A DNA stretch of 64,000 nt. It comes from Acidovorax sp. A79 (lineage in GTDB: Bacteria; Pseudomonadota; Gammaproteobacteria; Burkholderiales; Burkholderiaceae_C). Each line of letters opens with the position of its first letter. The first letter of the stretch is position 1. Under the pieces are notes generated by a model. The model worked only from the letters and a program-made list of their open reading frames with translations. It searched no databases and was not told where the DNA came from. Positions 34,639-43,620 of this stretch are shown here, in pieces. Where the stretch lies: assembly GCF_041154505.1 (NCBI RefSeq), contig NZ_AP028672.1, forward strand, positions 4,008,501 to 4,072,500. The letters are read 5' to 3'. The position numbers were made by a program, and so were the translations under genes.

Positions 34639-35721
34639 ATGAACAACAGCGATGCGGGCATCGTGTTCCGCAACATCACCAAACGCTACGGCAGCGACCC
34701 GTCCGCGGGCCTGGCGGTCAAAGGCATCAGCTTTGAGGTGCCGCGCGGCACGCTCACCACCATCCTGGGGCCCTCGGGCTGCGGCAAGACCACCACCTTG
34801 CGCATGATCGCGGGGCTGGAGTCGCCCACCGCGGGCGAGATCCTCATCGGCGGCAAGGACGTGACCACGCTCGGCCCCGCGCAGCGCAATGTGAGCATGA
34901 TGTTCCAGAGCTATGCGCTATTCCCGCACATGAACGTGGCCGAGAACGTGATGTACGGCCTGCGCATGTCGGGGTTCTCCAAGGACGTGGCCCGCGCCAA
35001 GGCCGTGGAGGCCCTGCGTGGCGTGGGCCTGGTGGGCTATGACGACCGCCTGCCCAGCGAGCTGTCGGGTGGCCAGCAGCAGCGCGTGGCCCTGGCGCGC
35101 GCGCTGGTGCTGGAGCCCGAGGTGCTGCTGTTCGACGAACCCCTGTCCAACCTGGACGCCCGTCTGCGCCGCGAGATGCGCGAGGAAATCCGCGCGCTGC
35201 AGCAGCGCCTGTCGCTCACGGTGGCGTATGTAACCCACGACCAGGCCGAGGCCATGGCCGTGAGCGACCAGATCATCGTGATGAACCAGGGGCTGATTGC
35301 GCAGAAGGGCTCGCCGCGCGCGCTGTACGAAACGCCGCACAGCGAATTCGTGGCGGGCTTCATGGGCGAGGCGATGTTGTTCCCGGCTACTGCACAAGCC
35401 GATGGCTCGGTCTTGCTCGGGCCGCTGGCGCTGCGCCCGCGCATGGCGGTGCACGGCGGTTCGGTGAAGGTGGCGGTGCGCCCCGAGGCCTGGCGCATCC
35501 ACCGCCAGGGCGACGGCCTGTTGCCGGCGCGGCTCGCCAAGTCGGCCTACCTGGGGGCAGTGCACGAATACACCTTCGAGACGGCGCTGGGCGGCATCTT
35601 CGTGGTGTCGTCCGACCTGGACGACGTGCTCGCCGTGGGCGAGGACGTGTTGCTGAGCCTGGGCACCCACGGCGTATCGGTGGTTGGTAGTACCGATGGC
35701 GCCCTGGCCAATGCGGAATAA
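34639..35721 (+). CDS. afuC: AfuC-like ABC transporter ATPase
   Basis: A 360-residue ATPase. Walker [10 protein letters not shown], signature L-S-G-G-Q-Q-Q-R, Walker [13 protein letters not shown] and the switch His in V-T-H-D-Q-A-E-A are intact, with a C-terminal TOBE domain (V-A-V-R-P-E-A). The [11 protein letters not shown]-loop is standard for this class. The gene ends 7 bases before the tal start. AAGAAGA precedes the ATG. Confidence 0.93.
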   Translation: MNNSDAGIVFRNITKRYGSDPSAGLAVKGISFEVPRGTLTTILGPSGCGKTTTLRMIAGLESPTAGEILIGGKDVTTLGPAQRNVSMMFQSYALFPHMNVAENVMYGLRMSGFSKDVARAKAVEALRGVGLVGYDDRLPSELSGGQQQRVALARALVLEPEVLLFDEPLSNLDARLRREMREEIRALQQRLSLTVAYVTHDQAEAMAVSDQIIVMNQGLIAQKGSPRALYETPHSEFVAGFMGEAMLFPATAQADGSVLLGPLALRPRMAVHGGSVKVAVRPEAWRIHRQGDGLLPARLAKSAYLGAVHEYTFETALGGIFVVSSDLDDVLAVGEDVLLSLGTHGVSVVGSTDGALANAE

Positions 35722-35728
35722 TGACACC

Positions 35729-36679
35729 ATGACGAACCAACTCGACGCCCTCAAACAGTTCACCACCGTGGTTGCCGACACCGGCGACTTTAAGCAACTG
35801 GCGCAGTTCCAGCCCCAGGATGCGACCACCAACCCCTCGCTGATCCTGAAGGCCGTGCAAAAGCCGGAGTACGCACCGCTGCTGCAGGACACCGTGGCGC
35901 AGTTCCGGGGCCGCCCGATGCATGAAATCATCGACCGCCTGCTGGTGCGTTTCGGCCGCGAGATCCTGGCCACGATTCCGGGCCGCGTCTCCACCGAGGT
36001 GGATGCCCGCCTGAGCTTCGACACCAGTGCCACCGTCGCGCGCGCCGAGCGCATCATCGAGCTGTACCAGGCCGAAGGCATCCACATCGACCGGGTGCTC
36101 ATCAAGATCGCCTCGACCTGGGAAGGCATCCAGGCCGCCGAGCAGCTCGAGCGCAAGGGCATCCATACCAACCTCACGCTGCTGTTCTCGTTCGCCCAGG
36201 CCGTGGCCTGCGGCCAGGCCAAGGTGCAGCTGATCTCGCCGTTCGTGGGCCGCATCTACGACTGGTACAAGAAGCAGGCCGGCGCCAGCTGGGACGAGGC
36301 CGCGCGTGCGGGGGCCAACGACCCGGGCGTGCAGTCGGTCACGCAGATCTACAACCACTACAAGCACTTCGGCATCGCCACCGAGGTGATGGGCGCGAGC
36401 TTTCGCAACGTGGGCCAGATCACGGCGCTGGCGGGTTGCGACCTGCTCACCATCGCGCCCGACCTGCTGGCCCAGCTGGCGGCCAGCGATGCGCCGCTGC
36501 AGCGCGCGCTCGATGCGGACGCAGCGAAGGGGCTGGACCTGCCCGCGGTGAACTATGACGAGGCGGGGTTCCGGTTTGCGCTCAATGAAGATGCCATGGC
36601 GACGGAGAAACTGGCGGAAGGCATCCGGGCGTTTGCGGCGGATGCGGTGAAGCTGGAGAAGCTGATCCTGGCAGCTTGA
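35729..36679 (+). CDS. tal: Transaldolase
   Basis: A 316-residue TalB-type enzyme that moves the dihydroxyacetone unit between sedoheptulose 7-phosphate and erythrose 4-phosphate. The Schiff-base lysine is K126 in [11 protein letters not shown], and the signatures D-A-T-T-N-P-S-L and [12 protein letters not shown] are exact. It lies 7 bases downstream of afuC and so shares its mRNA. I chose the ATG at 35729 over an in-frame ATG at 35711 that would overlap afuC. Confidence 0.97.
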   Translation: MTNQLDALKQFTTVVADTGDFKQLAQFQPQDATTNPSLILKAVQKPEYAPLLQDTVAQFRGRPMHEIIDRLLVRFGREILATIPGRVSTEVDARLSFDTSATVARAERIIELYQAEGIHIDRVLIKIASTWEGIQAAEQLERKGIHTNLTLLFSFAQAVACGQAKVQLISPFVGRIYDWYKKQAGASWDEAARAGANDPGVQSVTQIYNHYKHFGIATEVMGASFRNVGQITALAGCDLLTIAPDLLAQLAASDAPLQRALDADAAKGLDLPAVNYDEAGFRFALNEDAMATEKLAEGIRAFAADAVKLEKLILAA

Positions 36680-36704
36680 AGTCGGTTTTGAGTGTTTTTG
36701 GCGG

Positions 36705-36765
36705 CCGGCGCTTGTGTGGCAAGTGCCGGCTGCTATGGTTTTTATGGCTCTGTAGCTTTTGCGCG
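36705..36765. repeat. Degenerate short element after tal
   Basis: GGCCGGCGCTTGTGTGGCAAGTGCCGG then GCTATGGTTTTTATGG. The CGCTT...AAGTGCC core and the AT tail match the short family loosely. Confidence 0.45.
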
Positions 36766-36815
36766 TTCGGGCTGCGTTTGTAGGCGCCTGGGTTTGTGTG
36801 TTGATCTGACCGTGT

Positions 36816-37527
36816 GCCTGGTTTGAGGGCGGAGGCCGGGATGTCGCCCCGGCGGGCGAGGTACTTGTTCTTTGCTTCGCCAAAGAAAAGTACCCAAAAG
36901 AAAGGCGACCCACAGTCTGCGACCCCTTCGCGTTGCGAAGGGGCAAACCTGCGTCGGTGCGGTTGCGGGGTGCGCCGTGGAACTCGCTGTGCGCTGGCGC
37001 GCGCCGCTCGGACAACCACGGCGAGTCAGAGCACGAGGCATAGGCGCTGCGACGCCCATGCTCACCCCGCAACCGCCCCGCCGCAGGCGCAGCCAGATGG
37101 GGGTGGGGAGCGAACAGCCAAACAGCCATACGGGCCATCGCTGCGCTTGGCCACGCCTGCGCAGCGCGTGGCGCTTGCGCCCGCGAGATGGGGCCGAGCG
37201 CAGCGATGGCCCGAAGGGATGTCCGATTCGTGGGTTCCCTTCTGGATGCGCCTGGGGCGCGCAGGGCGTGGGATGGCATGTGTGCCGAAGGACACACATG
37301 CTTCGTGAACTGACTCACCGCAGTTGTCCGAGCGGAGCGCCGAAGGCGCGCAGCGAGTTCTGCGGTGCACCCCGTGACCGAGCACCCCAGGTTGCCCCGC
37401 AGCGCGGCGAAGGGGTCGCAGACAGCAGGGTCGCCTTCTCTTTGGTGACTTTCTCTTGGCGACCCAAGAGAAAGTTACTGCGCCGCCGGGCGCACACCCC
37501 GGCCTCCGCCCTTCACTCAGGCACGGC
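36816..37527. repeat. 711-bp imperfect palindrome (two inverted repeat copies)
   Basis: The two halves pair outward from a centre near 37172. Left GAGGGCGGAGGCC (36825) matches the complement of the right end (37501-37513); GCGACCCCTTCG (36920) pairs with CGAAGGGGTCGC (37409); CCGCTCGGACAAC (37004) pairs with GTTGTCCGAGCGG (37323); CGGGCCATCGCTGCGC (37131) pairs with GCGCAGCGATGGCCCG (37198). No believable gene lies in it. I read it as two head-to-head copies of a dispersed repeat. It also explains most of the 36680-37595 gap. Confidence 0.85.
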
Positions 37528-37531
37528 GTGA

Positions 37532-37580
37532 ACTATAAAAACAATAGCTGCTAGCGCTTGATAGATAAGCGCCAGGAGCC
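37532..37580. repeat. Short palindromic dispersed element, copy 4
   Basis: ATAAAAACAATAGCTGCTAG then CGCTTGATAGATAAGCGCCAGG, the best-preserved copy in the window. It lies just before the 3' end of the sensor kinase gene. Confidence 0.85.
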
Positions 37581-37595
37581 AAAACACCTAAAAAT

Positions 37596-38990
37596 TCACC
37601 CCGCAGGCAAGCGCATCCCCACCCGCAATCCCCTCGGCACCACCCCCTCGGCCACCGTCCGGCCCCCATGCCGCAGCGCGATCTCCTCCACGATCGACAG
37701 CCCCAGCCCGCACCCGCCCGCCTTGTCCGACCCCCGCCAGAACCGCGCGAACAGATCGCCCAGGTGCTCGGCCGGCACGCCGGGCCCGTCGTCCTCCACC
37801 ACCAGCAGGGCCCAGCGCCCGGGCTCCTCGCGGCCCACGCGCACCGTCACGGTGGCGCCTTCGCCCGCGTAGTGCAGCGCGTTGTCGATGAGGTTGTTGA
37901 GCGCCTCGCGCAGCAGCAGCGGGTGGCCCTGCACCGCCAGCTGGTCGTCGCCCTCATAGCCCAGGTCCATGCCCTGCGCCAGGGCGCGGGCCGCCCATTC
38001 GCGGGCCACCTCGCGCGCGAGCGCCGCCAGGTCGATGGACTGCATCTCCACGTTCGATTCCGAGCGCGCCAGCTGCAGCAGCTGGTGCACCAGGTGGGCG
38101 CTGCGCTGCGCGGCCGACAGCACCTTGTGCAGCCGCTCCTGCACCGCGGGCTCATGGCTCTCGTGCAGCGCCAGCTCGGTCTGGCCGATGAGCCCCGCCA
38201 GCGGCGTGCGCAGCTGGTGCGCGGCATCGTTGAGGAAGCGCTTTTCCTTTTGCTGTCCGCGAGCCACGGTCTCCAGCAGCCGGTTGATGGTGCTGGCCAG
38301 CGAATGCACCTCCTGGGGGGCCGAGGTCAGCTCGATGGGCGGCAGGGGCGTGGTGCCCGCCTGGGGCCGGGCGCCGGCCTGCTCGATCTGGGCCTCCAGG
38401 CGCTTGAGCGGCTGCAGGCCGCGCAGCACGCCCGCGTAGACCACCGCGCTCAGCGCCAGCCCCATCAGCCCCATCGGGAACACCATCTGCTCCAGCAGCT
38501 CCTGCGCGATGCGTTCGCGCACCGTGAGGCTCTGGGCCACCTGCACGCGCAGAGTCTGCCGCGTCTGGGGCGTGCCGTAGTCCACGTCGAGCAGCGCCAC
38601 GCGCACGGGGCGGTCGTCCACCCGCGCGTGGTAGAGGTACGGATCGCCCACGCGCACCTCCACCGGCGGCGGCGCGGGCAGCTGGGCATTGCCCAGCAGG
38701 AAGCGGCCGGGCGGGGACGACACCATGTAGGTGATGCGGTCGGCCGGGTCCTGCTCCAGGATGTCCTGCGCGGCCTTGGGGAAATCCACCAGCAGCCCGT
38801 CGCCGATGGGCTTGATCTGCCGCGCCAGCGCGCGCACCGACTGGGTCAGCGTCTGGTCGATGCCCTTTTCGCCGTTCTGCAGCGCGATGCGCCACGCCAG
38901 GAAACCGCCCGAGAGCCACAGCACGAGCTGGGGCAGCAGCAGCCACAGCAGCAGCTTGCGCTGCAGGGAGACCCCCGGGACCTGCCGCAT
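37596..38990 (-). CDS. Sensor histidine kinase, TctE-like
   Basis: A 464-residue inner-membrane kinase. The first membrane helix (12-34) is followed by a periplasmic 2CSK_N-type sensor (about 40-165), a second helix (168-189), a HAMP-like linker, the phosphoacceptor H258 in N-D-A-A-H-Q-L-R-T-P-L and an ATPase domain with N-L-I-D-N-A-L, D-D-G-P-G-V-P and G-L-G-L-S-I-V. The N-terminal sensor resembles TctE-type kinases for carboxylates. Beside the sugar importer a sugar or sugar-acid signal is also possible. It is downstream of its response regulator, with a repeat in the 150-base gap. Confidence 0.9.
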   Translation of the reverse strand: MRQVPGVSLQRKLLLWLLLPQLVLWLSGGFLAWRIALQNGEKGIDQTLTQSVRALARQIKPIGDGLLVDFPKAAQDILEQDPADRITYMVSSPPGRFLLGNAQLPAPPPVEVRVGDPYLYHARVDDRPVRVALLDVDYGTPQTRQTLRVQVAQSLTVRERIAQELLEQMVFPMGLMGLALSAVVYAGVLRGLQPLKRLEAQIEQAGARPQAGTTPLPPIELTSAPQEVHSLASTINRLLETVARGQQKEKRFLNDAAHQLRTPLAGLIGQTELALHESHEPAVQERLHKVLSAAQRSAHLVHQLLQLARSESNVEMQSIDLAALAREVAREWAARALAQGMDLGYEGDDQLAVQGHPLLLREALNNLIDNALHYAGEGATVTVRVGREEPGRWALLVVEDDGPGVPAEHLGDLFARFWRGSDKAGGCGLGLSIVEEIALRHGGRTVAEGVVPRGLRVGMRLPAG

Positions 38991-39010
38991 GTCAGTGGTG
39001 GCCCAGTGCA

Positions 39011-39136
39011 GGCCGTATGAAACTGGCGCGGCCGATGCCAGGGCCGCCGCGCAAGGGCCGCCCCGCCGCGCTGGCGGCGTCCCCCTTCCCGCGCGCAGCG
39101 CGAGAGAAGGGGGAAGGCGCGCAGCGCCTCAGGGGG
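39011..39136. repeat. Dispersed GC-rich repeat, copy 5
   Basis: ACTGGCGCGGCCGATGCCAGG, CGCAAGGGCCGCCCCGCCGCG and the end GGAAGGCGCGCAGCGCCTC. It separates the response regulator gene from the kinase gene, where most such pairs overlap or touch. Confidence 0.7.
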
Positions 39137-39140
39137 TTGT

Positions 39141-39854
39141 TCATGGTTTCGCCAGCATGTAGCCCAGGCCCCGGATGTTGCGGATGTTCAGCGGCGATGG
39201 GTCGAGCTTCTTGCGCAGCCGGTGCACGTAGACCTCCAGCGCATTGGAGTTCAGCGGCGCGGCGGTCTGCCCGGGCTCGGGCGGGCTGGCGCGCCAGGCG
39301 GCCAGCACGTCGTCGCGCGTGACCACCTCGCCGCAGCGGTTCACGAGCAGCTCCAGCAGCTCCCATTCGCGCTGGGTGAGGTCCAGCGGCTCGCCGTCGA
39401 GGGCCGCGCTGTGGCTGGCGTGGTCCAGCGCCAGGGGGCCGATGGTGGTGCCGGGGGTCCCGGCGCTGCTCGCCTGGGTGAACGCCGGTTGCCGCGCGCG
39501 GCGCAGCATGGCCTGCAGGCGGGCCTGCAGCTCCTGCATGTTGAAGGGTTTTGTGATGTAGTCGTCGGCCCCGGCGTTGAGGCCCAGCACGCGGTCCTCC
39601 ACGCCGTCGCGCGCGGTGAGAATCAGCACCGGCAGTCCGGCGATGTGGGTGCGCGCCCAGGTCAGCAGCTCCATGCCGTCGGCGCCCGGCAGGCCCAGGT
39701 CCAGGATGATGCCGTCCACCGCCTGCGCCTGCAAAAGGGCGGTGGCCTCGGCCACGCTCGACGCCGTGCAGACGCCGAACTCCAGCTGCTGCAGCTGCCC
39801 GGTCAGCGCGTCCAGCAACAGGGCATCATCTTCGACTATCAGTATCGTGGCCAT
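39141..39854 (-). CDS. Response regulator, OmpR/TctD type
   Basis: 237 residues: a receiver domain with the acidic pair E8-D9-D10, phosphoacceptor D52 (I-I-L-D-L-G-L-P), T-A-R-D and the K in Y-I-T-K-P-F, then a winged-helix DNA-binding domain (R-E-W-E-L-L-E-L-L, V-Y-V-H-R-L-R-K-K-L, I-R-G-L-G-Y-M-L). It heads the regulator-kinase pair and is divergent from gtsA, so control of the sugar importer is the likely job. The start M-A-T-I-L-I-V-E-D-D is the canonical one. An ATG 12 bases upstream is an alternative. Confidence 0.94.
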   Translation of the reverse strand: MATILIVEDDALLLDALTGQLQQLEFGVCTASSVAEATALLQAQAVDGIILDLGLPGADGMELLTWARTHIAGLPVLILTARDGVEDRVLGLNAGADDYITKPFNMQELQARLQAMLRRARQPAFTQASSAGTPGTTIGPLALDHASHSAALDGEPLDLTQREWELLELLVNRCGEVVTRDDVLAAWRASPPEPGQTAAPLNSNALEVYVHRLRKKLDPSPLNIRNIRGLGYMLAKP

Positions 39855-39938
39855 GGGATTGAGCATAACAAAGCGGCCTGCGCGGCCGCGCCGGTCCGCC
39901 TGCCCGGGGTGGCGCGGGGGCGGGGCCTGCGCGCCGCA

Positions 39939-39953
39939 CGTAATCCGGTAACA
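39939..39953. promoter_or_regulatory. HexR-like site, far site before gtsA
   Basis: CGTAATCCGGTAACA, 8 of 10 arm positions to TGTAA-N5-TTACA, in the gap between the response regulator gene and gtsA. Weaker than the zwf/pgi sites. Confidence 0.4.
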
Positions 39954-40013
39954 GGGTGGAGCCCTGGCGGAGAAAGCACACCCCGGGAAAGTCCTGATAT
40001 GTTCATTAATTAT

Positions 40014-40028
40014 TGTAATTAAAGTACC
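40014..40028. promoter_or_regulatory. HexR-like site, near site before gtsA
   Basis: TGTAATTAAAGTACC: the left arm is perfect and the right arm matches at 3 of 5 positions. It lies 65 bases before the gtsA ATG in an AT-rich promoter-like stretch (TTCATTAATTATTGTAATTAA). Confidence 0.45.
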
Positions 40029-40093
40029 GACTGCGCTGAACGGCACCGGTCTGCTGCGCACCAAACGGATTCAAACATCGAGGAGACAAGGGT

Positions 40094-41344
40094 ATGTGGA
40101 AGATGACAAAGATCGCCGCAGTGGCGGTGGGCCTGGCGGCAGCGATGTCCGCCAGCGCGGGGGAGGTCGAGGTCCTGCACTACTGGACTTCGGGCGGCGA
40201 GGCCAAGTCGGTGGCCGAGCTCAAGAAGATCATGCAGGCCAAGGGCCACACCTGGCGTGATTTCGCCGTGGCCGGCGGCGGCGGCGACAGCGCCATGACC
40301 GTGCTCAAGAGCCGCGTGATCTCGGGCAACCCGCCTTCGGCCGCGCAGACCAAGGGCCCGGCCATCCAGGAATGGGCCTCCGAAGGCGTGCTGGCCAACA
40401 TGGACGCCCTGGCCAAGGCCGAGAAGTGGGACGAGCTGCTGCCCAAGGTGGTCGCCGATGTCATGAAGTACAAGGGCGCCTACGTGGCGGCCCCCGTCAA
40501 CGTGCACCGGGTCAACTGGATGTGGGGCAGCTCCGAGGCCCTGAAGAAGGCCGGCGTGGCCGCCATGCCCAAGACCTGGGACGAGTTCTTCGCCGCCGCC
40601 GACAAGCTCAAGGCCGCGGGCCTGGTGCCCGTGGCCCACGGGGGCCAGAACTGGCAGGATTTCACCACCTTCGAATCGGTGGTGCTGGGTGTCGGCGGCC
40701 CCAAGTTCTACCAGGACGCACTGGTCAAGCTCGATGACAAGGCCATCAACAGCGACACCATGAAGAAGTCGCTGGAAACCTTCCGCCGCATCAAGTCGTA
40801 CACCGACCCCGGAGCACCCGGCCGCGACTGGAACCTGGCCACGGCCATGCTGATCCAGGGCAAGGCGGGCTTCCAGCTCATGGGTGACTGGGCCAAGGGC
40901 GAGTTCCTGGCGGCCAACAAGGCGCCGGGCAAGGACTTCCTGTGCGCCGCGGCGCCGGGCACGACCACGTCGTTCACCTTCAACGTGGACTCGTTCATCC
41001 TGTTCAAGCTCAAGGATGCCGCTGCCCAGAAGGCGCAGAGCGACCTGGCCAGTTCCATCATGAGCCCCGAATTCCAGGAGGTGTTCAACCTGAACAAGGG
41101 TTCCATCCCGGTGCGCGCCGGCCAGAAGATGGACAAGTTCGACGACTGCGCCAAGGCCTCGGCCAAGGACTTCGCCGACACCGCCAAGAGCGGCAGCCTG
41201 CTGCCCAGCGTGGCCCATGGCATGGCGATCGCGCCCGCCACGGAAGGCGCCATCAAGGACGTGGTCAGCCAGTTCTGGAATGACGACAAGGTGAGCGTCG
41301 CCGACGCCATGAAGAAGATCGCGACCGCCGCGAAGACCAAATAA
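40094..41344 (+). CDS. gtsA: Sugar ABC transporter substrate-binding protein, GtsA-like
   Basis: A 416-residue periplasmic family 1 sugar-binding protein. The signal peptide ends S-A-S-A-G/E-V-E-V-L-H-Y-W-T-S-G-G-E, the start typical of glucose/mannose binders such as Pseudomonas GtsA. W-M-W-G-S-S-E-A-L-K-K-A-G and G-K-A-G-F-Q-L-M-G-D-W follow. It is the first gene of the importer set and lies 24 bases before the LamB-like porin gene. Glucose is the best guess for ligand, given glk, zwf and edd nearby. Confidence 0.92.
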   Translation: MWKMTKIAAVAVGLAAAMSASAGEVEVLHYWTSGGEAKSVAELKKIMQAKGHTWRDFAVAGGGGDSAMTVLKSRVISGNPPSAAQTKGPAIQEWASEGVLANMDALAKAEKWDELLPKVVADVMKYKGAYVAAPVNVHRVNWMWGSSEALKKAGVAAMPKTWDEFFAAADKLKAAGLVPVAHGGQNWQDFTTFESVVLGVGGPKFYQDALVKLDDKAINSDTMKKSLETFRRIKSYTDPGAPGRDWNLATAMLIQGKAGFQLMGDWAKGEFLAANKAPGKDFLCAAAPGTTTSFTFNVDSFILFKLKDAAAQKAQSDLASSIMSPEFQEVFNLNKGSIPVRAGQKMDKFDDCAKASAKDFADTAKSGSLLPSVAHGMAIAPATEGAIKDVVSQFWNDDKVSVADAMKKIATAAKTK

Positions 41345-41368
41345 ACCACCACCACTGAGGGAATCAAC

Positions 41369-42556
41369 ATGATGAAAAGAAACCGCCTCACGGCGGTGGC
41401 TTTGGCCGCCGCATGCGCGATGAATGGAGCCATGGCACTGGAAGTTGCCGGCTTCGAGATGAACGGTTACTCGCGGGGTGGTCCCGTGTTCAACCACTCC
41501 GACGGCGTCAAGGGCAACCTGTCGCTCGGCGGCGAGCTGCAGAAGTTCCGCCTGGGCAACGAGGGCGACAACGGCATCGAAGTCAACTTCGCACGCGGGT
41601 TTGAAGCCGGCGGTGTCAAGTGGAAGGTGAACTACATGCCCGCCAAGTGGGGCAGTGGCGACATCAGCACCGAACAGGCCTTTGTGGAAATGAGCGGCTT
41701 CTCGTTCTCCCCCGAAGCCAAGTTCTGGGTCGGCCAGCGCCGCCTGCGGATTCAGGACGTGCACATCGTCGACTACTTCCTGCTCAACTATGGCGACAAC
41801 ATCGGTGCGGGTGTGACCGATGTGCCGATCGGTGGCATGAAGCTGGGTGTGGGCGTGTTCACCGGCGACAAGTTCGACGGTGGCTTGCCCAACAACGTGA
41901 AGGCGCACCGCATCAACGCCGACCTGTCGGAGATCAACACCAACCCCGGCGGCAAGCTGCGGGTGCTGCTGACGGCAGTGGGTGGCAAGGGCCAGGTCAA
42001 CGGTGGTTCGGGTTCGGGCATCTCCTTCATGCACAACCAGAAGGAATTCCTGCTGCCCAGCATCAGCAATACCCTGTACCTGCAAACGTCGCGGGGCCAT
42101 GCACGCATCGACGGAGAGTTCGAGGCCATCGAGGGCACGAGCGCGGGCAAGCGCGCCACCCGCATCGCCGACTCCATCAACTGGCAAAGCGGTCCGTTTG
42201 GTGGCCAGGCCCTCATTGGCTACCAGACCAACAAGGCCGACCTGACGGGCGTGGAGACCAAGGACTTCTCGCTGGGCGGCCGCGGTTCGTACGCGTTCAC
42301 CAAGAACTTCAAGGGCCTGGTGGAACTGTCCACCACCACCCGCAAGGGCACCGGCCCTGACCAGCGCCTGTCCAAGGCAACGCTGGCGGGCGCCCTGGCC
42401 CTGTCGGAAGACTTCTGGTCACGTCCCGAGTTGCGTCTGTATGTGACGAAGGCCAACTGGAACCAGGCGGCTGCGGTGGCCAATGCGGCCACGTTCGGCG
42501 CCAACGGCAAGACCTCGCGCACGCTGGTGGGCGTGCAATATGAGGTCTGGTGGTAA
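41369..42556 (+). CDS. LamB-family maltoporin-like carbohydrate porin
   Basis: A 395-residue 18-stranded outer-membrane sugar channel. The signal peptide ends G-A-M-A/L-E-V-A-G-F. The N-terminal Y-S-R-G-G strand, R-L-G-N-E-G-D-N, V-G-Q-R-R-L-R-I-Q-D-V-H-I-V-D and the C-terminal V-Q-Y-E-V-W-W are LamB features. Its place between gtsA and gtsB suggests that it brings glucose or oligosaccharides to GtsA. It belongs to the LamB class rather than OprB, which fills this spot in Pseudomonas. Confidence 0.9.
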   Translation: MMKRNRLTAVALAAACAMNGAMALEVAGFEMNGYSRGGPVFNHSDGVKGNLSLGGELQKFRLGNEGDNGIEVNFARGFEAGGVKWKVNYMPAKWGSGDISTEQAFVEMSGFSFSPEAKFWVGQRRLRIQDVHIVDYFLLNYGDNIGAGVTDVPIGGMKLGVGVFTGDKFDGGLPNNVKAHRINADLSEINTNPGGKLRVLLTAVGGKGQVNGGSGSGISFMHNQKEFLLPSISNTLYLQTSRGHARIDGEFEAIEGTSAGKRATRIADSINWQSGPFGGQALIGYQTNKADLTGVETKDFSLGGRGSYAFTKNFKGLVELSTTTRKGTGPDQRLSKATLAGALALSEDFWSRPELRLYVTKANWNQAAAVANAATFGANGKTSRTLVGVQYEVWW

Positions 42557-42672
42557 GTGATTCCACTTCGGGCCGCAGGGAGCGCGGAGCGCTCGTCCCG
42601 CAAAGCCTTGCGGCCCGGACATGGAATGGTTGAGTGAGTTAGCGAGTTAGTCAGAGGTTACTTTGTTCATTT

Positions 42673-42703
42673 GGGGGGCACTCCTGCGTGCCCCCCGCTT
42701 TTT
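42673..42703 (+). terminator. Intrinsic terminator between the porin and permease genes
   Basis: GGGGGGCAC-TCCTGC-GTGCCCCCC then GC and five T. It would stop part of the transcription, giving more gtsA and porin than permease. A second, longer pairing (CGGGCCGCA near 42570 with TGCGGCCCG near 42610) lies between the stop and this site. Confidence 0.85.
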
Positions 42704-42738
42704 CTAGTGCAGGACGATGACAAACACATACCGTGGCC

Positions 42739-43620
42739 ATGAGCAAGAACACGTTTGAAACATGGCTGCCCAAGCTGGTCGTGACACCGGCTTTTGTTCT
42801 GGGCTTTGCCTTCATCTATGGCCTGATGGTCTGGAATGGAGTGTTGAGCCTCTCCGCATCGCGCATGCTCCCCAACTACGAGTGGGTGGGCCTCGCACAG
42901 TACGAAAAACTCTGGGAGATGGACCGCTGGTGGGTGGCCCTCAAGAACCTGGGCATCTTCGGGGTGGGCTACGTGGGCGGGTCCCTGACCATCGGTGTGG
43001 TGCTGGCGGTGCTGCTGGACCAGAAGATTCGCGCCGAGGGCGCGCTGCGCACCATCTACCTGTACCCCATGGCGCTGTCCTTCGTGGTCACAGGCACGGC
43101 CTGGAAGTGGCTGCTGAACCCGGGCCTGGGCATTGAAAAAATGGTGCGCGACTGGGGCTTTCCCAATTTTGAATTTGGCTGGCTGGTGGACACCGAGATG
43201 GCCATCTATTGCGTGGTGATCGCGGGCATCTGGCAAAGCGCGGGCTTTGCGATGGCGCTGTTCCTCGCGGGCCTGCGCGGCATCGACGACAGCATCATCA
43301 AGGCCGCCCAGGTCGATGGCGCCTCGCTGCCCCGCATCTACTGGCGCATCGTGCTGCCGGCGCTGCGGCCCGTGTTCTTCTCCACCGTCATGGTGCTGTC
43401 GCACCTGGCGATCAAGAGCTTTGACCTGGTGATGGCACTCACGGCCGGTGGCCCCGGCTTTGCCACCGACGTGCCTGCAACGTTCATGTACACCATGTCG
43501 TTCTCGCGCGGCCAGATCGGCCTGGGCGCCGCCAGCGCCACCATGATGCTGGCCACCGTGGCGGCCCTGGTCATCCCCTACCTGTACAGCGAACTGCGCA
43601 GCAAACCCCATGACCGCTAA
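42739..43620 (+). CDS. gtsB: Sugar ABC transporter permease, GtsB-like
   Basis: A 293-residue MalF-type inner-membrane subunit with six helices and the EAA loop D-S-I-I-K-A-A-Q-V-D-G-A-S. G-G-P-G-F-A-T-D-V-P-A-T-F-M is typical of glucose/mannose systems. ATG at 42739 is chosen; a GTG two codons earlier is in frame. It overlaps gtsC by 11 bases. Confidence 0.94.
   Translation: MSKNTFETWLPKLVVTPAFVLGFAFIYGLMVWNGVLSLSASRMLPNYEWVGLAQYEKLWEMDRWWVALKNLGIFGVGYVGGSLTIGVVLAVLLDQKIRAEGALRTIYLYPMALSFVVTGTAWKWLLNPGLGIEKMVRDWGFPNFEFGWLVDTEMAIYCVVIAGIWQSAGFAMALFLAGLRGIDDSIIKAAQVDGASLPRIYWRIVLPALRPVFFSTVMVLSHLAIKSFDLVMALTAGGPGFATDVPATFMYTMSFSRGQIGLGAASATMMLATVAALVIPYLYSELRSKPHDR

Noticed and set aside
31324..35721. 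Ferric iron ABC transporter (FbpABC)
   Set aside because: Possible by family, but the tyrosine pair of ferric-binding proteins is not evident, no Fur box was seen, and the context (tal, hexR) is carbohydrate. Kept as AfuABC-like with the caveat stated.
36814..37531. Several 60-220 codon open frames in the large palindrome
   Set aside because: They arise on both strands by symmetry and carry no domain or convincing start; the region is repeat DNA.
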